Assembly: GCA_029582165.1 (NCBI GenBank)
Contig: CM055881.1
Coordinates: 26,083,594 to 26,147,593 of the forward strand
Length of the DNA stretch: 64,000 nt
Source of the DNA: Portulaca oleracea
Taxonomy: Eukaryota > Streptophyta > Magnoliopsida > Caryophyllales > Portulacaceae
Direction of reading: 5' to 3'
Shown: positions 11,665 through 21,479 of the stretch, one piece after another
Layout: each line of letters begins with the position of its first letter
Numbering within the stretch: the stretch's first letter is position 1
The notes under the pieces: model-generated
The model's database searches: none
What the model was told of the DNA's origin: nothing
The model's input: the letters and a program-made list of their open reading frames with translations, nothing else
Made by a program: the position numbers and the translations under genes

Positions 11665-12765
11665 TTATGGTCTGCAAGCTAGCGAATAAGAGAGCAACTG
11701 AAAACTCATAAAATAAAACATTAGTAACGCTTTCAGTAATGAATCAAATTCACTAGAAAAATCAAAAGAATCAAAATATGTGGTCCACAGGAATTTTCTA
11801 GGAATATCCTCTAGGTATATCCAATATGGATCAAGGGAGGGGTAATAACCTCTAAATTTACCTAAGGACAACTCATCAATAATATTGCTAGTTTCACAAG
11901 AATTAAACTCATATCCTGTATTAGCATGAACATCAAAAGTCTTTTCATCAGGTATGAGTTCCTCATTGGTTTTTGGTGAAACTGAAGATGGTGAAAAGGG
12001 AATAGAAGCATGGAATAAATCATTGGAATCAGAGAGTACAATATTATCAGAGTCCTTGTTCGTAAAATTTAATTCATTATCAACCTTCTCGCTTGGTTCC
12101 TCATAAATAATATCAACAAAATCATGATGAAAATCATCTTCATACCTAGTGTCTGATCCAAAAGGTTTACTTACCTCAAACCCCGTCGACTGAGAAAAAG
12201 GTAAGGGAATATCATGACAATCAAAAACACCATCAGTAGTGTTTTCAAGTAAACTAGGGAAGGAAGGGTCATCTAGACTGACTTTTAAAGGGACGGTGGG
12301 CTTACTATTATCACATATTCCATCATTAAAATTGGAAGAATTAGAAGTACGGTCAATGCCCTGCAACAAGTCCATCAAATCAGCAACTGTAGCAGCCCTA
12401 GGGCAAGTAGAATCATCATGTTCAGAAGAAAGACATAAAGCACAAGTAATTGAATTATGAGGTCGGATATAGGAATTAGCATGAAAGGCACAAGGATTAA
12501 AGTACTCAGTTGTAGAATTAGAAAATTCAAAATGTGTATCACGTGCAAGCCAATCAAGTAATTCCCAAGCTTCATCGACAGATTTATCACAAAAACCAAA
12601 ATGATTCAAAAGACTACGAGTTTCCATATTCACACCTTCAAAAATAATATCAAGAATATCATGTTTTTCAAACAAGACATCACGTGAAACAAGAAAATCA
12701 CATAAGCGCTTAAAATAACACCAATATAATTCACGTTCAAATTGAGAAATAATAAGAAGTGCCAT
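11665..12765 (-). CDS. Gag-like protein with CCHC knuckle and acidic tail (element A)
   Basis: Uninterrupted 366-residue frame. The N-terminal part resembles the end of a Ty3/Gypsy gag capsid domain (FEGVNMETRSLLNHFGF, then DEAWELLDWLA). It is followed by an intact zinc knuckle CALCLSSEHDDSTC (C-X2-C-X4-H-X4-C) at about residues 132-145, then about 200 residues rich in Asp, Glu, Ser and Phe, ending with LDPYWIYLEDIPRKF. There is no polymerase. It lies about 120 bp inside the PBS, the position of gag. A decayed homolog with the same C-terminal motif sits at 41146-42530. Presumed role: RNA packaging for a gag-only element; the acidic tail has no function I recognise. The preserved reading frame suggests a recent or still functional copy. 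Confidence 0.6.
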   Translation of the reverse strand: MALLIISQFERELYWCYFKRLCDFLVSRDVLFEKHDILDIIFEGVNMETRSLLNHFGFCDKSVDEAWELLDWLARDTHFEFSNSTTEYFNPCAFHANSYIRPHNSITCALCLSSEHDDSTCPRAATVADLMDLLQGIDRTSNSSNFNDGICDNSKPTVPLKVSLDDPSFPSLLENTTDGVFDCHDIPLPFSQSTGFEVSKPFGSDTRYEDDFHHDFVDIIYEEPSEKVDNELNFTNKDSDNIVLSDSNDLFHASIPFSPSSVSPKTNEELIPDEKTFDVHANTGYEFNSCETSNIIDELSLGKFRGYYPSLDPYWIYLEDIPRKFLWTTYFDSFDFSSEFDSLLKALLMFYFMSFQLLSYSLACRP

Positions 12766-12882
12766 ATTTTTAGATTTTAAATTTTTTTTTAAATTGTTAT
12801 TTGATTTTTAGGGTTTTAAGAAAAGCAATAAAAACCTAGTCAATCAAAGTGCGTTCGTCTAATGGCAATTGGGGAAACAAGT

Positions 12883-12898
12883 CCCCGCAACGGCGCCA
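12883..12898 (-). other. Primer-binding site (tRNA-Asp-like)
   Basis: Minus strand reads TGGCGCCGTTGCGGGG, complementary to the plant tRNA-Asp 3' end (consensus TGGCGCCGTTGCCGGGGA) with one base missing. It lies 6 bp inside the LTR end (CTATCA at 12905). Confidence 0.8.
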
Positions 12899-12904
12899 AA
12901 AACT

Positions 12905-14420
12905 TGATAGGCCCTAAAAGGTGTTAGGTGTCTACCGCAAGTGTACGGGTATGTGTAGTATAAAAATGTCGTTCTCTCTCACGGACTTGTGTTCAGCTAC
13001 GCACTAAACTAGTTCACTACAAAGGATGCTAGGTCGATCAAAAGGGTGTGTGAATAAAAGATTTAAGGAAATAACAAGGAAAGAAACAATCTTTATAGGT
13101 TTTATAAGATAATTAAGGGAATTTAGGGGAGTCCACTCTAGTTAATCAATCAATCAAGAGGTGATTCCAGTTAAGGTCGTATTGGTAGTGTCGGGGTCTA
13201 TAATATTTCTAAGGCCTATCACAACAATCTTTTGAATCCGAAGTGAGTTAAAGTAATTAAATTAAACACCTATTTTCATTGTTATTTAATCCAATCAAAG
13301 ATAAGAACTTATTATAACACGACCCTCAGCGTGAATCATTATTTCTAACTATTTTCTATGCCTATTCAATCTTCGTCTTTCCAATTCAAAATACAATCTT
13401 TCGATCTGATGTTAAGAATCTAAACCAAGTAAAAGATAGCTAATCAATTACTATGACGGACAAAATACGAAGATTAAACAACTGTATTAAAACCTAAAAC
13501 TGAAATCACACACTATAAATTAATCGAGGAACATCGAGTTTGTCCCCTAAACAAAGAAACTAAGTACTTATGATAATAAAAACTAGGAAAACGATAATAA
13601 AAACTGAATAACAAAACATAAAGAAAATAGAGAATAAACCAAACATCCGAGTCGTCGAATTCGATCTCTTCGTGTCACTCGATTCGATCTCCTTCTCCTC
13701 CTCTTTTGTTCCTAATCTATTAGAACGGCTCCCCAAAGGAAGAAAAATACAAAGAAAACCCTATACTAAAGTTTGACGATAAAGTAGAATGAATAATCGA
13801 TGCTTTGATAATGGGGGCGGAGGGTTTTTATTCTTCCCGAAGGGAGAGAATTATTGATCAAAACCCTAAACTCAGATGATAATATACGAAGCAACGGACA
13901 TATTTTTATAAACAGAGACGGAAGGCGCTGCCAGCGGGGGATTTCGGCGATCGACACTGGTGATCGAGGAACGCTGCCAGCGTGAAGATGTTGGAGCTGG
14001 TTCGGTTGGGTGAAGGGAGCTGTTGAGCGCTGGTGAGGGGTCTTGCACGCTGCCAACGTTTTGGGTCAAGTCTGATTGTTACCGCTGACTGAGGGAGCTT
14101 CAAGCGCTGCTGCTCGTGCATGTGGGCCTGACCGTGAAGTTGCTTGGAGTTGGGCCTATTTCCTCTTCTTCATCATTGGCCTTTTCTTTTGTTTCTTTAT
14201 CTCTTCAATGCAATTCTTCAACTTGCTTTCTTTTCTTCAATTTCTTCTTTATTTCTTTACTATTTAGGGAGGTTTTACTAAAATCTGCAAAACAAACCAA
14301 TTCCCGACCAAGTGAACAATATTGCATAAATTTGATATAAAAACACTAGATTATGTCACCAAATCGGCTAAAATATACAAGTTAAATACCTAAAAAATAC
14401 TATATAAAATTCACTTATCA
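12905..14420 (-). repeat. 5' LTR of element A
   Basis: 1516 bp, starting TGATAAGTGA and ending CTATCA on the minus strand, with the PBS immediately inside. A TATA-like TTTATAAAAATATG lies near 13900-13915. Several CGCTGCCAGCG-type motifs lie upstream of it (13926-14060), that is in U3. Short open frames inside are not credible genes. Confidence 0.75.
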
Positions 14421-15674
14421 CCCGCGACCAAAATTATCGCGTCCACGACATATTCCTCCAGAATAAATTGAAAATCACTCAGAAGAGGACGCCCGCGGTT
14501 GTGACACACCTTATCACGCCCCCAACGTACCTGCTGCTTCGTGAATTTCAAGCTAAAACGACTTTGTTTAGCTTAATGAATCCCCTATGTATAAATACTC
14601 TTTTGTTGTATTTTTGGTGGCATCTTTCATATCTAGAACTTTTTTTTTATTATTATGTTATACTATAGCCTAACATATCCTTCATTCTCTCATTATTAGC
14701 CTCATTTAGAAAACTCCTAGGTTTTTAGCAGCATCTTCTAGGTTTATTATTATTCCTCAAAATACACTTGTTACTCCATTGAAGTTCCAATACAAGTTTT
14801 ATTTGGATTGGAATTTTATTGAAGTTATTATGGTTTTCTATTGATTTCACTTAGATTCTTATTGCTCCATACTTGGGCAACTCTCTTTCTTTCTCTTATT
14901 TAACGGTATCTATTTGTTTGATATGATTAGTAGTTGTTTATCTTGGGTAATTAGTGTGATTAGTCTAGTTTGCTCTCTTTGTGCTAGAATCATGTTTAGG
15001 ATTTGTTGCATGATTGTGATTATTCATTGTGAATATGTGTGGCTAGTTTCCCTTAGGGTTAGGGCTATTTAGGGCCCCTAATGGAGGATTAGAGTTGGAT
15101 TAGTGAGATTAGGATGATTAATTAGGTAATTAAGTGTCTCCCTTCCTATTTACTTAATGTGAAGGATTTTGGTGATGAGAGGTTATAAATCCTCCTCTAA
15201 GCACTAGGTTGGGAATTTTGGATGGAGATTTAGTTCCTAATCTACATTAGCATAAGATTTTGGAACTAATTAGGTTGGATTACACTTGAATACTACCAAG
15301 GACCATCATATGCGAGGGTGATGACAGGCTTTAGGAAGTAAACGTCAAACTAGCTACCACTCGAGAGAGGGAAGTTTAATGTTATTTCATCCATGTAATC
15401 CCCACACTTAACGGTCGAATACAAATCACTTCTAAAATCATGAAAACCAAGTCTAGTCCTTTACTTGATCGACCTTATTGTTCCCCGAGCCCTTGCCTTT
15501 TATCATCTGTTAGCCCTTTGTTTCTATCTGTTTTCGTAGTTTAATCCAAAAAATCCCCTTCTTTTGTTACCTTGAATCGAACCTGACACAAATACTAGAC
15601 CATAGTGAAAGGGCTTCGACTCCTCGAGTTAGACACGACCGGTGTTCCATATGCTAGGATCCCGCTAAACATTT
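14421..15674 (+). repeat. LTR-like sequence of a plus-strand Gypsy element (C)
   Basis: Runs up to CTAAACA at 15671, immediately before a primer-binding site. A TATA-like TATAAATAC lies at about 14590-14600. Its left end is cut by the minus-strand LTR at 14420, so element A probably inserted into or next to it. Confidence 0.5.
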
Positions 15675-15692
15675 TGGAGCCGTTGTCGAGGA
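15675..15692 (+). other. Primer-binding site of element C (degenerate)
   Basis: TGGAGCCGTTGTCGAGGA matches the tRNA-Asp-type PBS TGGCGCCGTTGCCGGGGA with three differences and lies at the LTR/internal border. Confidence 0.65.
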
Positions 15693-15807
15693 GTTGCGCC
15701 CCCTTTTACTTGCGTTTAGGTGTTTTTGTGTCTAGTTTGGTCCTTTCTTGTTGTTAGGCGTAGTGTAGACTATAGGGTTGTTTACATTTGTTTTAGTTCG
15801 AAGTGTA

Positions 15808-16193
15808 TGCATTGGAGAAATCAACCTCTAGTGTCCTTTGATCTTGAAATTGAGAGGACCGCTCGCCAAAACCTTTCGAGTGCCGGAAGGAGACGTCGAC
15901 GACAAGCCATAGCCGAACAACCTCTTCATACCCTACTTCATTATTCTTCACCAACTGCTTCAGCGGAGGGTTCAACGATTGTATTACTGGCTCTTAATGA
16001 AAATGCAACATTTGATTTCAAGCCGACTTACCTCAATCATATTGAGCAAGCACAATATCATGGATTGAAAGTCGAATATCCTATTGAGCATATTTCCAAC
16101 TTCATTGAGAGACGCAACATGATTACGATGAATGGTACGAGTGATGAGAATTTGCGCCTTTGCTTCTTCTCTTTTTTCTTTAGCTGGGAGTAA
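15808..16193 (+). pseudogene. Truncated Athila/Tat gag N-terminal fragment
   Basis: Open frame in the position of gag, about 115 bp after the PBS. It shows SFDLEIERTARQN with a following Arg-rich run, then DFKPTYLNHIEQAQYHGLKV and MNGTSDENLRLCFF, which correspond to the start of the Gypsy gag capsid domain. The frame stops at 16193 where the central capsid region should continue, and no pol follows. It is therefore a broken remnant. The first in-frame Met upstream (15720) is before a plausible start, so the start is uncertain. Confidence 0.55.
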
Positions 16194-17420
16194 GACCCCG
16201 GGAAAAGCCACCGCTTTTCCCTCGAGTGTGCTTCTTATTGATCGGGAGCCGACTAAGGTTGCTTAATCCTAAATAGTAAATGGTACCTTTGTGTTCATTG
16301 CAATTAAAAACAACATGATGTAGGCCCATATGCTTGATGGCTAACTAAATAGTAAAAATTATCTCTTTTCTTCTCAAACTTACTACATTAATACAACAAC
16401 ATGTATGAATTTTACAATTAAACATCATCAATTTAAACAATTACACTACAATTTAAATTTTTACAACAAAAAAAAAATTAGAGGACACTCACATCGAAGA
16501 ATTTAAGCAGTGTTGGCATCGAAAACAACGACAGAGGTGAAGGTCGACTTTGCCGGCGACAGAGGTGGCGGCCGGAGATGTTGGCGGTAGTGGCCGGAGG
16601 TGGTGGCGGTGACAATGAGAGAGGGAGGTGGGAGCGTTTCTCGTTCGATCAAGTGAGAAGGGAAAGGGAAGACAGGCAGAACGTCGAGAATAATCTGTCT
16701 GCCATTAAAAGGGGTGGGCGACAGATATGCACGCGTATCAATTGCTAATCTGCGACCGATAGTTTCAAATTAGTGACTGATACGCTATCGGTCGTTGCGT
16801 ATCGGTCGCCCGTGTCGATACCAGCGACCGATAGGTATTGGTCGCTAACGTCGGCCGCCATAGACGTTTCATGTTGTATTGAAGTTTTACCCTCTTAAAG
16901 TAAAGTCCCCAGTGGAGTTGCCATTTGTAGGACCCCGGAAAAAACTCTCAGTACCCTACGTGATGTTAGGCGAGCTAAATGTGGTGTCTTAATCTTTAGG
17001 GGATTCAAATGAATTTTATTAAGATGTTCAAGTGAATCAAAATAATAAGAATCTAGAGAGTCGCTAATTAATTTTTAGTGAGAATTAATAAATTCAAATT
17101 TAAACTCCATAGACCACGAACCGTGAAATTCATATATGAGGGCAAGGTTATGAATTCAAAAGTAAAAACCTTCGAATCTCTTTAAGTGAATATCAATTAA
17201 TAAAGGAGACATGAAGTTCTACAAGGGACATCAAGTACCACTTGGTAGAACAACAGCCAAAAAAACTTCATCACTAATTCGCCACTGATGTATTATTTAT
17301 CGCTCACAACTGTAAAAAGCATCCAATATTATGATGGAAATCACCAACCAATAGTTTTGAATGTTGGACTCCTCATTCGGCACACATCTACATCAATCAA
17401 AATTTACGATGGTTATATAA
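16194..17420. other. Intergenic stretch with ATCGGTCGC-type inverted motifs
   Basis: At 16735-16865 short inverted motifs such as GCGACCGATA, TATCGGTCG and TTGGTCGCTA recur, resembling subterminal repeats of CACTA transposons. Neither end of such an element was found. A GGCGG/GGTGG-rich patch lies at 16540-16625. No gene recognised. Confidence 0.35.
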
Positions 17421-17427
17421 AATGAAC

Positions 17428-17714
17428 AAAAAATTACTCGGAGGTACCCCAATATTTGGGGAAACTATTTTTCGGTTTCAAAATTCATTTTGAGGTACCC
17501 TTAATTTTTGGGTTAGTAATTATTTGGTGCTTTTCCGGCCATTAATTTTATTAAGTGACCGAAATACCCTTATTCTTCCATAAAATTGATGACCGGAAAA
17601 GCACCTAATAATTACTAATCCTAAAATTAAGGGTATCCCAAAATGAGTTTTGAAAAGTTGGGATACCAAAAAACATTTCACCAAAAATTAAAGTATCTTA
17701 GAGTAAGTTTTTGG
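17428..17714. mobile_element. Long-hairpin MITE
   Basis: The two halves are inverted copies of each other: GAGGTACCCTTAATTTTTGG on the left pairs with CTAAAATTAAGGGTATCCCA on the right, and TGGTGCTTTTCCGG with CCGGAAAAGCACC. Arms are about 120 bp around a short loop near 17575. No target-site duplication could be fixed, so the superfamily is open. Confidence 0.65.
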
Positions 17715-18564
17715 AAATAATGATCAATTCAAATATATTAATGGGTGGTAATTTCATACCCACAATCATTATGATTACGTTGGAGTTGCTTTTTTTTTTT
17801 TGTTTATTTAAAATAGTGACATGCGAAGTGGCTCATAAGACAGGAAAGACATGATCTTTGCTAATTTACGGTGCTTAATCCTTAAGATTATGCTAGGCAA
17901 TTTTTTTTTTTATTTGCTAGCTATTGTAACTTTTACTTACTTTTTCTGGAGGATAGGTCACATAAAAAGGGGAAACTAAAAGGAAAATTTTTAGCCGTTA
18001 ATTTGACGATGAATGGTTTAGATTTATTTTTTGCTCATGTACTCATACAAACACCACTTATATGATTTATTCTCTATATGTGTGTATGTGTGTGTGCGCC
18101 CGCGAGCGCACATATACTTTTAACACATTTGATGATAACATAAATCTAAGACTCCCAGCTGAGGAAGAATGGAATGAAACAAACATTTTCTTTATATCAC
18201 ATTCTCTTCTATTTTTGTCCCATGGACATATGAAAATGGCTAAATTGCCAAATATAAAATAACAAGAAACTAATCTGAAACTGTTATAAAAGAACGAAAG
18301 ATTATTTCTAAAAGCAACCAACAAATGAGTCATGTCTAAGACTATGTACTTCAATCTTGGATTTCCATTGTTGGTTGTACATCATTTGATTTATATTGTA
18401 ATAATTCCTTCATCACCAAGCACGCGGGCTTAATATCAATTCACCAAGCAACAAGTTAATAGCAGACACAAGCTAGCTAATTAACATCAAACAATGCCTA
18501 GAAGGGGACTACTGGCTTGCTCAATTCTCCAACATGTGCTATTCTCCCAATCTTCACCCTTTTA

Positions 18565-19539
18565 TCATAAACTTGTTTGATTTGATTTATTTTTTGAACC
18601 TTTTGGTCTCCCTCTCTTTTTCATTAACATACTTGTATCATTTCCAATCGATAACAACTTACCTATATTGTTGCACCACAAATGGTCTTCGTCGCCATCG
18701 TCAGCACTTACTTTTTTATGATGGAAATGATGTTGATCATCATTCTCAGTATCAGACTCAGATGAAATCTTATCCCTCATAGCCCAAATAAAATGTTGTT
18801 TCTTCTCATACCCTTCTATTCCATCAGTTTTATGATGGTGAAGAGTAGTTTGATTCTCAGAAGAGACATCATTGAGATGAAACCCAATGGTATCCCTTGA
18901 TTCTTCCCCAATTTTTTTCTTACCCTTTGATCCCTTAGGTCGACCTCTTTTCCTTTTTTGAGGCGTACCCAAATGAATATTGTCATTGACCTCTGATTTT
19001 CCTATCAATTCCCTCCCATCAAACACAACCCCATGTACAATTTCTCCATGATCTTCTTGAGGTTTTTCTTGGAAAACATTAGAACCACTAAGAGTGACAT
19101 GGTCATTTTTGCAAACACCAAGGGTAGAATCTTGATTAACAAAGCTTGATCCAACAGCGGTAATTGTTTGGGCAGATGAATAACCCCCACTAGATAGACC
19201 CATAATCTCAGCATTCCAACCATGGACAAGAGTTGTTTGGTGATTTACTCCATAATCAATGGTTTGATTGTGAGTAGAAGGGCCCAAACAATTAAAATAA
19301 ATGATGGGATGGTTGGGCTGGACGACTGGTAAGGAGAAGGAAGAGGTGAGTAGTTGTGGAGAAGGTTTTTGTGTGGTGGTAGATGCAGTTTTGAGGCGTT
19401 GGCGACGAGAAAGATACAAGAGTTGGTGCCTCAGGCAATGGGATTTTCCGGGAAGAGCTCGCTCTGGGCACCGCCAATTCGGGCTACCTCGTCGCCGACA
19501 CCGCTCCTCGTCCGTAACGGGTGTCGGACTCTCTCTCAT
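18565..19539 (-). CDS. WRC-domain protein with two AT-hooks (paralog 1)
   Basis: Intronless frame of 324 residues. An N-terminal WRC zinc-binding domain has Cys14, Cys24, Cys35 and His38 (C-X9-C-X10-C-X2-H), with the core NWRCPERALPGKSHCLRH. AT-hook 1 is at about 195-208 (KRKRGRPKGSKGKKK) and AT-hook 2 at about 307-318 (KKRGRPKGSKNK), close to the C-terminus. The WRC domain occurs in plant nuclear proteins such as growth-regulating factors and JMJ25-type demethylases; AT-hooks bind the minor groove of AT-rich DNA. A nuclear DNA-binding protein is inferred. No catalytic domain is present. A second copy lies at 31394-32359 on the same strand; similarity continues into the 5' and 3' flanks. The start is the first Met, aligned with an internal Met of the paralog. 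Confidence 0.85.
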   Translation of the reverse strand: MRESPTPVTDEERCRRRGSPNWRCPERALPGKSHCLRHQLLYLSRRQRLKTASTTTQKPSPQLLTSSFSLPVVQPNHPIIYFNCLGPSTHNQTIDYGVNHQTTLVHGWNAEIMGLSSGGYSSAQTITAVGSSFVNQDSTLGVCKNDHVTLSGSNVFQEKPQEDHGEIVHGVVFDGRELIGKSEVNDNIHLGTPQKRKRGRPKGSKGKKKIGEESRDTIGFHLNDVSSENQTTLHHHKTDGIEGYEKKQHFIWAMRDKISSESDTENDDQHHFHHKKVSADDGDEDHLWCNNIGKLLSIGNDTSMLMKKRGRPKGSKNKSNQTSL

Positions 19540-19711
19540 TTTTCAAGAGAGATAAGTCGAGTTAGGGAAAGCTATTTGTGAAACTCCTAACCAAAATGGA
19601 CTATAATTTTCTTAACAATTTCATACCTTCTTTAGTGTTATTTATACTGGAAAAGTAAGCTAATCTGTCAATTTCTCAAAATAATTAAATATAGATTATG
19701 GAGTCATATTG

Positions 19712-19793
19712 CGTGTTGAGTTGTTAAGGTAAAGGTTTTTGGGGTTCGGGATATTCGATTTTAAGTCCAAAAGCCTTAGTTCAAATCTCAACA
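19712..19793 (+). promoter_or_regulatory. tRNA-like/SINE-head-like sequence upstream of paralog 1
   Basis: GATATTCGATTTTAAGTCC followed by a box-B-like TTAGTTCAAATCTC, about 170 bp upstream of the WRC gene start and in the opposite orientation. A matching sequence lies upstream of paralog 2 (32416-32478). It resembles a decayed tRNA gene or SINE head; the fold is poor. Confidence 0.4.
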
Positions 19794-19799
19794 ACAACC

Positions 19800-21400
19800 C
19801 TTTTTATCATTTTTATTTGGTCTCCTTATAAGTTGTTGAGAAATCTCTTTGTAATGTTGTCTATGTTTATGTGGTTACGATTTTTCCTAAGTAATTCTAT
19901 CATTTGTACGCAAGGATCGACTGAATAAGTAATCTTACAAATATTTGTTGAAATATATGGAGTAAACCTATCAAATGTAGTAATTTGAGATCCTAATTAG
20001 TTTGATTTGTTTGGCCAATTATTCAAGTGCTTTCATCATCTATATATTCATCTCATAAAAATAGACGTATAAGTCGCGCCGCTCGCGCTTGTATGCAAAT
20101 AAGTCAAAATTTTGTCCCCACTGCATTACCCCATTTTCCATTTATTTTTAACCATTCAAAAATAGACCCCTCAACTTTTCAAAAAAAAAAAAAAATACAC
20201 CCTTCAACGTTATTTTTGTTTCTATGATGTAATTATTGGCTCAAACCCCAACAATCAACAGTTAAAACTTCATATGAATATTGTTTTCCATTTTCACTTT
20301 GTTTTCAAAAACTTTGGCTATATTTATGACACATTAGATGCCTTTTCATAATATTTGGTGCTCCCTTTACTTTATATTATTTATTATTATGAGATATGTG
20401 CAGTCACTTTATAAACTTTAACTACTATATATATATATATATCAAATAATGATGATAATAATAATTAATAATAATAATAATAATAATAACATTATTATGT
20501 ATGTTTACCGTGAAAAATACTATTATTTTTTTCGATAATTCAAATCATTAACAAAGCTGAAAAACAATACACTTTTGTTAAACAACAACTAAAGAACAAA
20601 GTAAAGAATCAAAACAATCAATTAACGCAATATGAAAGAAACAAACATAGCGATCCCTAACTCTAATGCACCAGAATACAAACTCAATTCAAGAGTAGTC
20701 CTTCAATTATGCATTATTTTCATTTTTACTTTTTCTTTTTGAGGTGTTCCACGTTTGCCTCTCGATCTTCAATAAGTGGTCTAAAGCAACAAACTAAGTC
20801 TAATATGAGCACGATAATGTAGTTTTGATGAATATATTATATTAGAAATTTAATGTTAAAAAGTTCTATTGGGAATTGTGAAAAGTCAATAATGACAAAA
20901 ATTAAGAAATAGAGCGAGTAATATTTAACTAGTGAGTTTTAAATTGTTCACAATTATTTAAAATTGTATAAATATTTAGGGATGTTAGAGATATGTTTAA
21001 TAATCTTAGGGGTGACTATATATATATTGATCTGGCTCATTTGTTATATTATTTAATATGTAAATATAGCAAGAACTTCTTTCACCACATTTCTTCCCCT
21101 CTCTTTTCAAGTCTATCATTCATTCCAAATGATTTGGTGGATAAAAAAATTTTAATACACTAGAATATTTTGAGTATAACTTATAACTAATAAAAAATGA
21201 AATAAAACTAAAATAAAGCAATCACAATTAATCTCCCGAGGTGGTTGTTTTGTTTTTTGGCAATACAGAACTTGTACGACAAAAGAATAATCAAGCATAT
21301 CATCTCCGTGTTGCAGAAGTAACACGATCATAAACATCCTTGATCTACTAATTTTACAAATAATATATGAATAAAAGTTTCACGAAAGCAATCTACAAGA
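19800..21400. other. AT-rich intergenic stretch with TA and AAT microsatellites
   Basis: A (TA)n run lies at about 20426-20442 and an (AAT/ATA)n run at about 20452-20490. No gene or RNA recognised. Confidence 0.5.
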
Positions 21401-21479
21401 GAGAAACACACCTTGACAATTATGAGGCGGATCCTTAACATCTTGAAAATATGGACGACATACATAGAGTGTGATGACC

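Larger units (their letters stand above)
10488..14420 (-). mobile_element. Gag-only Gypsy element A (5' LTR, PBS, one ORF, PPT)
   Basis: Read on the minus strand: 5' LTR 14420-12905, primer-binding site 12898-12883, one long ORF 12765-11665, a non-coding part, and a purine tract near 10490. No protease, reverse transcriptase or integrase sequence is present, so it is non-autonomous. A 3' LTR of its own is missing; the left end abuts a plus-strand LTR fragment. The interval 11196-11484 holds CGCTGGGAG-type motifs like those in the LTRs. Confidence 0.65.
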
